A DNA stretch of 37,441 nt. Origin: CABHOJ01 sp965649545 (GTDB lineage Bacteria > Pseudomonadota > Gammaproteobacteria > Burkholderiales > Methylophilaceae). The notes beneath the pieces were generated by a model. That model was given only the letters and a program-made list of their open reading frames with translations, made no database searches and was not told the DNA's origin. Location: the NCBI GenBank assembly GCA_965649545.1, contig CBFGLF010000004.1, forward strand, positions 1-37,441. Direction: 5' to 3'. Shown here in pieces: positions 32,383 through 37,441 of this stretch (position 1 is its first letter; each line of letters starts with the position of its first letter). Made by a program: the position numbers and the translations under genes.

Positions 32383-33303
32383 ATGAACTCCCAAGCCGTA
32401 TATGAATATCTGCAGCATCTGCAGAACCGCATCGTCGAAGCCATCCAGTTGATCGACGGCAAGCATTTCCTCCATGACAGCTGGCAACGCCCGGAAGGGG
32501 GCGGCGGGACCTCCTGCATGCTGGAAGAAGGCAACGTCTTCGAACGTGCCGGCGTTGGCTTTTCGCACGTGCTGGGTAACAAGCTGCCGCCCGCCGCGAC
32601 CATCGCCCATCCGGAAGCCGCAGGGCGCAGCTGGGAAGCCATGGGCGTCTCGCTCGTGTTGCACCCGCGCAATCCCTACATCCCCACCGTGCACATGAAC
32701 GTGCGCTTCTTTGTGGCGCGTGCTCCCAAAAGCGGGACAGCCGAACAGGCTGACCAGGATATCTGGTGGTTCGGCGGCGGCATGGATCTCACCCCTTATT
32801 ACGGGTTCGAGGAAGACGCCGTGCACTTCCATCGCACCTGCCGCGACGCGTTGGCGCCTTTCAGTGCAGCGTATTACCCGGCCTTCAAGAAGACCTGCGA
32901 CGACTACTTCTATCTCAAGCACCGCAAGGAGCCCCGCGGTATCGGCGGTATCTTCTTCGACGATTTCAACGAACTGGGCTTCGAGCAGAGCTTCGCTTTG
33001 CAACGTAGCGTAGGCGATGCCTTCATCAACGCTTACCTGCCGATCGTGCAGCGCCGCAAGGACACCCCCTACGGCGAGCGGGAACGCGATTTCCAGGCCT
33101 ATCGACGCGGCCGCTACGTCGAATTCAACCTGGTGTTCGACCGCGGCACCTTGTTCGGTCTGCAATCCAACGGTCGCACCGAATCCATCCTGCTATCCAT
33201 GCCGCCTATCGTCAAATGGCGTTATGACTGGAAACCTGCAGAGAACACCCCCGAAGCGAAACTCTATACGGATTTTCTGACAGGGCGCGATTGGCTGGCC
33301 TGA
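32383..33303 (+). CDS. hemF: oxygen-dependent coproporphyrinogen III oxidase
   Basis: The 306-residue enzyme converts coproporphyrinogen III to protoporphyrinogen IX with O2 in haem synthesis. It has PTVHMNVRFF, DLTPYYGFEEDAVHFH, KEPRGIGGIFFDDF and the strongly conserved C-terminal block RRGRYVEFNLVFDRGT followed by FGLQSNGRTESIL. Length is near E. coli HemF. It lies 12 bases after tsaC, so it belongs to the same transcript. Its use of O2 agrees with the aerobic coq7 in the window. Confidence 0.98.
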   Translation: MNSQAVYEYLQHLQNRIVEAIQLIDGKHFLHDSWQRPEGGGGTSCMLEEGNVFERAGVGFSHVLGNKLPPAATIAHPEAAGRSWEAMGVSLVLHPRNPYIPTVHMNVRFFVARAPKSGTAEQADQDIWWFGGGMDLTPYYGFEEDAVHFHRTCRDALAPFSAAYYPAFKKTCDDYFYLKHRKEPRGIGGIFFDDFNELGFEQSFALQRSVGDAFINAYLPIVQRRKDTPYGERERDFQAYRRGRYVEFNLVFDRGTLFGLQSNGRTESILLSMPPIVKWRYDWKPAENTPEAKLYTDFLTGRDWLA

Positions 33304-33340
33304 TTCATGCATACTTAGAACAATAACATCGGGAGATACC

Positions 33341-34747
33341 ATGCTTGCACAGCTGTTCCGCACCAAACCTATCGTTCCCCATGCCGATAGTGGACTGAAG
33401 AAGTGCCTGAGCGCGTTCGATCTGGCGCTACTGGGCATCGGCTGTGCGATCGGGACCGGGATATTCGTGCTGACGGGGATCGCCGCCGCGACGCAAGCCG
33501 GCCCTGCCGTCGTGCTCTCTTTCGTTTTCGCCGGCATCGCGTCCGCATTCGCCGCCTTCTCTTACGCCGAGTTGGCTGCAGCAGTGGGCGGTTCAGGCAG
33601 CGCCTACGGTTACAGTTATGTCGCGTTCGGCGAGTTCTTCGCCTGGGTCATCGGCTGGATATTGCTGCTGGAGTACGGGGTCGGGGCGGCGGCTGTGGCC
33701 AACGGCTGGTCCGGCTATTTCATCAACACCCTGGTGAATTTCAACATCCACCTGCCGGATGCCTGGATCAAGGCACCGAGCATGGGCGGCATCATCAACC
33801 TGCCCGCCTTCGCCATCATCTGGGTCTTGACGCTGCTGCTCATCATCGGCGTCAAGGAAAGCGCGCGCTTCAACAACATCATCGTCGTCGTCAAACTCAG
33901 CACCATCGCCATCTTCATCGCCATCGCCTCGATGCACCTCAACACCGACAACTGGCAGCCGTTCATGCCCTTCGGCTGGTTCGATACGCTGGAAGACGGC
34001 AAGACCATCGGCGTGCTGGCGGGCGCATCACTGGTCTTCTTCGCCTATTTCGGCTTCGATGCCGTCTCGACCGCTGCCGACGAGGCGAAGAATCCGCAAC
34101 GCGACTTACCCATCGGCCTGATCGCCTCGCTCACCTTCTGCACCATCATCTACATCTTGGTATCGGGCCTGTTGACCGGCGTGGTGCCATATCCTGAATT
34201 GAACGTCTCTTCCCCGGTGGCCTACGCGCTGACCCAGCTAGGCTACACCTGGTCGTCTACCCTGGTGGCGACCGGCGTGCTGGCCGGACTGATCACGGTG
34301 CTACTGGTGTTGCTCTACGGGCTGACCCGCATCCTCTTCGCCATGAGCCGTGATGGGCTGATCTCGCCGGTCTTCTCCAAGGTCGATCCGGACCGCCAGA
34401 CACCCGTCCGCATCATCCTCATGTGCGGTTTCGTCGTCTCGCTGGTCGCCGGGTTCTTCCCGCTGGGCGCCTTGGCCGAGACCGTCAATATCGGTACGTT
34501 GGCGAGCTTCGTCATGGTCTGCATCGGTGTCATCGTCATGCGTATCCGCCACCCTGACCTGCATCGCCCGTTCCGAAACCCATGGAACCCGCTGATCCCG
34601 GTACTGGGCGTGATCTCCTGCACCGCCTTGATGACCTTCCTGCCGGCGGGTACCTGGCACCGATTCATGTGGTGGATCGTAGCCGGAGTCGCCTTCTATT
34701 TCCTGTATTCCATGCACCACAGCAAATTGAGAAGCAGCACCGACTGA
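33341..34747 (+). CDS. amino acid permease, APC family (CAT type)
   Basis: The 468-residue inner-membrane transporter has about 12 hydrophobic segments. Helix 1 carries the unwound substrate motif LLGIGCAIGTGIFVLTG (about 33-49), typical of APC transporters. The overall pattern, including YAELAAAVGGSGSAYGYSY and GFDAVSTAADEAKNPQRDLP, is that of the cationic amino acid transporter group. The exact substrate cannot be read from the sequence. GGGAG lies five to six bases before the ATG. A strong terminator follows. Confidence 0.92.
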   Translation: MLAQLFRTKPIVPHADSGLKKCLSAFDLALLGIGCAIGTGIFVLTGIAAATQAGPAVVLSFVFAGIASAFAAFSYAELAAAVGGSGSAYGYSYVAFGEFFAWVIGWILLLEYGVGAAAVANGWSGYFINTLVNFNIHLPDAWIKAPSMGGIINLPAFAIIWVLTLLLIIGVKESARFNNIIVVVKLSTIAIFIAIASMHLNTDNWQPFMPFGWFDTLEDGKTIGVLAGASLVFFAYFGFDAVSTAADEAKNPQRDLPIGLIASLTFCTIIYILVSGLLTGVVPYPELNVSSPVAYALTQLGYTWSSTLVATGVLAGLITVLLVLLYGLTRILFAMSRDGLISPVFSKVDPDRQTPVRIILMCGFVVSLVAGFFPLGALAETVNIGTLASFVMVCIGVIVMRIRHPDLHRPFRNPWNPLIPVLGVISCTALMTFLPAGTWHRFMWWIVAGVAFYFLYSMHHSKLRSSTD

Positions 34748-34777
34748 ATTGCTGCGATCCAATAGAATGGACCCAAT

Positions 34778-34807
34778 AAAAAAGCCCGTCATGAGACGGG
34801 CCTTTTT
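34778..34807. terminator. bidirectional intrinsic terminator
   Basis: GCCCGTC (34784-34790) pairs with GACGGGC (34795-34801) over a 4-base loop. It is flanked by six A residues on the left and five T residues after one C on the right. It ends both the permease gene (plus) and the cytochrome c gene (minus). Confidence 0.93.
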
Positions 34808-34833
34808 ATGACGCTAACCTGCTGACCAGCGGG

Positions 34834-35163
34834 TTATTTGACCGTCAGGATCCACTGAACGATGGTCTTGATGTCTTCGTCTTTCACATGCGGACTGTTA
34901 GGCGGCATCGGGATCGGACCCCACACACCACTACCACCCGCCTTGACCTTGGCGATCAGCTTGGCTTCGGCATCCTTCTGACCCTTGTACTTGGCGGCGA
35001 CATCCTTATAGGAAGGGCCAACCACTTTGTTTGCTACTGCGTGACACGCCAGACAGCCGTTCTTCTGAGCCAGCGCTTCTGCGGCCTTGGCGTCCGCTGC
35101 GCTCGCCTGTCCAGCCAGCATCACTGCACCAGCGGCGGCAACCGTCAATAATAATGCTTTCAT
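34834..35163 (-). CDS. small class I cytochrome c, periplasmic
   Basis: The 109-residue precursor has a signal peptide (MKALLLTVAAAGAVMLAGQASA), one haem-binding CxxCH (CLACH) and a likely axial Met in GPIPMPPN. Mature size of about 87 residues is that of cytochrome c551/c552 electron carriers. It shuttles single electrons in the periplasm between respiratory complexes. AAGGAG precedes the ATG at 35161-35163; a frame 12 codons longer is rejected because the signal peptide begins at this Met. A strong terminator follows. Confidence 0.95.
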   Translation of the reverse strand: MKALLLTVAAAGAVMLAGQASAADAKAAEALAQKNGCLACHAVANKVVGPSYKDVAAKYKGQKDAEAKLIAKVKAGGSGVWGPIPMPPNSPHVKDEDIKTIVQWILTVK

Positions 35164-35321
35164 GCTTTCTCCTTCATCATTTCGATCTTTTTTGGACAAA
35201 CCGTTTTGCTACAGGCTAATCATACCCATCTTTGAAGGCGCTTAAAAGCCCGAGAAGGCTGATAGAACGGCTTCTTACCCAATCCTGGATAGGAGGTTAA
35301 ACGTCCCTGCAGTGTACTGGT

Positions 35322-35340
35322 TGACAGCGCTCGGCTGTCA
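35322..35340. other. TGACAGC/GCTGTCA inverted repeat downstream of the FimV-like gene
   Basis: Seven bases (35322-35328) mirror seven (35334-35340) over a 5-base loop. It lies 30 bases beyond the FimV-like stop on the minus strand and could stabilise or end that transcript, but there is no U-tract on either side. The rest of 35164-35369 shows nothing recognisable. Confidence 0.45.
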
Positions 35341-35369
35341 TCGTTTCAATCGCGTGCGATCTCTTTGGT

Positions 35370-36725
35370 TCACACGGTGGGCTCTCGCCGCTGCAAGGCG
35401 CCGGACTTCCGGCCCGAGAAGGCTCTCAGGATCAGCATGAGCAGCAGCAGGCCGCCGATCCCGATCGCTGCGAGCAGTCCGTCGGATGGCTGTTTCAATG
35501 CCTCCCGAAGGTCGCTGGCGAAAGCCAGCCAGTCGCGCTTGCCCTGCGGCGGCGGTTGAATCGCCGCCTGGCGATTCTTCTCCAGCAACAGGTTCAGGTC
35601 GCGGACCTGCTTTTCCAGTTCGACGATGCGCTGGTTGGCGTCTTCCAGGCGATTCTCGCGCACCGTCACCTCTTCTTCGAGCGCCTGTTTCTCCTGTTCG
35701 AATTGCGCTTCGCGACTCAGCCATTTTTCATCGATGAGATCGGTCCGCGAGAGTTTCAGCACATCTTTCGCGCCACCGGTCGCAGGGGCTGCCTTATCCT
35801 CGACCTTGGCAAGCTTGCCGGTTTGCGGCACCTGCTCGGCACCGGTTTCGCTAGCCTCGCTCTCCTTCACGAGATTCGCCGCTTGATTACGATAGCTGCG
35901 CCAATCCTCGGACTGCGCCGTGACCGCTGGTTCTGCCAGGGCCGATGCAAAATCGGCCGCCGAAGGCGGTTTAAGCTCGACCCCGGCTTTCAGCTTGTTG
36001 ATATCGCCATCGATGAATGCGTCTTTATTGGCGAGATAGAGGGCCTGCAGCATCTGGTCGAGGCTGACGCCATCGACTTGCATCCGCCGCGCGATCTTGC
36101 TCAGGGTATCTCCCTTGTTCGTGGCATAGGCAGCGCTTGCGGTTTCGGCGACCGCCGCGGGAGGTTTAGGTTTGACAGGCTCTGGAGCTGGAGCCGGATT
36201 CGATGCCGCTGACGCCGCAGCAGGCGCTTCCTGCTTGGCTAGGGGCTTCGCCACCTCTGTAACCTCGGCCGGTGCAGGCGCACGATTTCGGGTGAAGACG
36301 ACGCTATCGATCGGCGCAGGTGCGCTGTTGGAGACCTGACTCGGCTCAAGCAGCAAAGCGTACTCGCGCATCACGCGCCCACTGGGCCAATCGAGTTGAA
36401 CCAGAATATTGGTCGAGCGGCTGTGCAAGGCCTGGCTCGAGGTTAGCTTGAGTACGGGGCTGTTATCGAACTTACGGATGACTTCAACGCGGATACTGTT
36501 CTGGGGTGGCGTCTTTTCGATACCCTGGATCCGGTAGGCTTGGTCGGAAGCCAGCTGTGCCGAATACTGACTGAGATCAGTTGTGTTGACGCCGTGGAGC
36601 TCGATCTCGGCGATCAAGGGCTGATCGAGATCCGAGATCACCGTCAGGCGACCGAGGCTTTCCGCAACAGAGGGGAACGATACCAGCGATAGGCAGGCCA
36701 GCAGGATCAGGGATATGCGTTTCAT
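35370..36725 (-). CDS. fimV: FimV-like pilus/polarity protein, short form
   Basis: The 451-residue protein has a signal peptide (about 1-21), the FimV N-terminal domain (about 22-135, with GRLTVISDLDQPLIAEIEL), an Ala/Pro-rich linker, a LysM peptidoglycan-binding motif (about 200-250, YATNKGDTLSKIARRMQ), a coiled coil (about 325-395), and one membrane helix near 415-435. It ends about 15 residues after that helix. Long FimV proteins continue into an acidic cytoplasmic TPR region, absent here, so this is the N-terminal half only. It is expected to link peptidoglycan to the inner membrane. No remnant of the missing part is seen downstream. Confidence 0.88.
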   Translation of the reverse strand: MKRISLILLACLSLVSFPSVAESLGRLTVISDLDQPLIAEIELHGVNTTDLSQYSAQLASDQAYRIQGIEKTPPQNSIRVEVIRKFDNSPVLKLTSSQALHSRSTNILVQLDWPSGRVMREYALLLEPSQVSNSAPAPIDSVVFTRNRAPAPAEVTEVAKPLAKQEAPAAASAASNPAPAPEPVKPKPPAAVAETASAAYATNKGDTLSKIARRMQVDGVSLDQMLQALYLANKDAFIDGDINKLKAGVELKPPSAADFASALAEPAVTAQSEDWRSYRNQAANLVKESEASETGAEQVPQTGKLAKVEDKAAPATGGAKDVLKLSRTDLIDEKWLSREAQFEQEKQALEEEVTVRENRLEDANQRIVELEKQVRDLNLLLEKNRQAAIQPPPQGKRDWLAFASDLREALKQPSDGLLAAIGIGGLLLLMLILRAFSGRKSGALQRREPTV

Positions 36726-36803
36726 GGGTCTCGCTGTCGGGCAATCAAATCCGGCGCCGTTCGGGCGCCCGGGTCTTCAGGAACAGGCAGCCAACCAGCC
36801 CGG

Positions 36804-37441
36804 CTACATCGATTCGGTGCTGTACTCCACCGCCAGCACATGCGACTGGTTCGGGCTGACCATGACGATGTTTTCCATGGCATTGGCAGACTCCACGCAG
36901 ATCATCCTGCGCCAGTTCTCATCCAGTCCCATGTCTCCCAAGCCGTGCGCCTTCTCGCGCCAAGGCGTCCAGATGACGGTGGCATTGCTGCCGGTCTTGG
37001 CGATACGGATACGGCGATGCAGACCCGGATCCTCGATCACGCAGTCCGCCTTGGTATTGACATAGACACGATCGAATTCCTGGTCGAATTTGATCGCATC
37101 CTGTTGGGTATGACGGTCGTAGTTCAGCACCTTATCGGCGTATTCACAGCCCTCCAGGCCGGTGATGGCGATATTGCCCACGTCGCTGACCTGAAAGTAC
37201 GTATGGAACGCCTCGCCGATGACGAAAGGCTGGCTGCCGCGGTTGGTGGTCGTGAGCGCGATCTTCAAGGTCGAGCCGATATCGATGGTGAGCGACAGGT
37301 TATAAGGGTAGGACAGCTGCCGCTGGGCCACCGGGGTATGCATGATCTGCAGGATGAGCCGGGTGGCACCGTTGTCGAGCGTGTAGGATTCCATGAGGTC
37401 CCAAGGCATGACACGGGCGAAGCCGTGCGGACAGAGGGTAC
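36804..37441 (-). CDS. D-hexose-6-phosphate mutarotase-like protein, N-terminus cut by the window edge
   Basis: The frame is open to the right edge (37441), giving 212 residues with no start yet reached; the in-frame ATG at 37409 is internal because the conserved CPHGFARVMPW spans it. Mutarotase landmarks are the His of HGFAR, the His of EAFHTYF and the Glu of CVESAN near the end. The fold is that of the YeaD-like aldose-1-epimerase family, which interconverts anomers of hexose-6-phosphates. The missing part should be about 60 to 90 residues. It lies upstream of, and in the same direction as, the FimV-like gene. Confidence 0.9.
   Translation of the reverse strand, partial: TLCPHGFARVMPWDLMESYTLDNGATRLILQIMHTPVAQRQLSYPYNLSLTIDIGSTLKIALTTTNRGSQPFVIGEAFHTYFQVSDVGNIAITGLEGCEYADKVLNYDRHTQQDAIKFDQEFDRVYVNTKADCVIEDPGLHRRIRIAKTGSNATVIWTPWREKAHGLGDMGLDENWRRMICVESANAMENIVMVSPNQSHVLAVEYSTESM

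Noticed and set aside
35321..35345. Terminator for the FimV-like gene
   Set aside because: A 7-base-pair hairpin exists but no U-tract follows on the minus strand, so it is listed only as an inverted repeat.

Overview
The window is chromosomal DNA of a GC-rich betaproteobacterium. The gene families and their order fit the Nitrosomonadales, and Gallionellaceae- or Sulfuricella-like relatives are plausible. This rests on the dusB-fis-purH-purD-hemF run, a BPSS1780-type membrane protein, thrB next to a DUF2782 gene and polA, a DUF2322 protein, a Coq7-type ubiquinone hydroxylase, and groESL controlled by CIRCE. No plasmid, phage, insertion sequence, CRISPR, tRNA or rRNA gene was seen. The family assignment is inference; no database search was possible.

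Left part (1-5250, minus strand): a cassette of circularly permuted ATP-grasp, alpha-E and transglutaminase-like genes with overlapping or near-touching ends, running off the left edge. Upstream of it are a UbiB/ABC1-type kinase-like gene and a small basic protein of unknown function. At 5387-5923 on the plus strand is a secreted NlpC/P60 peptidase. Next come an iron block on the minus strand (a ferritin-like bacterioferritin and a degenerate EAL protein whose promoter spacer is a near-consensus Fur box) and an Rdx/SelW-type thioredoxin-fold protein. On the plus strand ctpA and coq7 follow.

Middle part (10,000-20,000): DUF2322, a two-way terminator, then minus-strand genes for a VOC protein, OsmC, a FKBP isomerase, DacB (PBP4), BioA and a conserved unknown protein. 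groES-groEL runs on the plus strand behind a sigma32-like promoter and a perfect CIRCE operator. The 522-base gap between groEL and uvrD is the largest non-coding region. It holds a 142-base imperfect palindrome, a strong terminator, and a multi-hairpin segment that looks like a minus-strand small RNA.

Right part (20,000-37,441): a BPSS1780 membrane protein, thrB, DUF2782 and a LOG-family protein on the minus strand; polA diverging from the LOG gene by 13 bases; a BFD-like [2Fe-2S] protein; a MoCF/CinA-like protein coupled to a YkgJ cysteine-cluster protein; then the dusB-fis-purH-purD-tsaC-hemF block and an amino acid permease. Two intergenic repeat elements sit on either side of purD. On the minus strand are a small cytochrome c, a short FimV-like protein and a hexose-phosphate mutarotase-like gene cut by the right edge.

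Most genes are housekeeping. The parts that deserve a second look are the iron-controlled degenerate EAL gene, the candidate small RNA, the palindromic intergenic elements, and the ATP-grasp/alpha-E/transglutaminase cassette.
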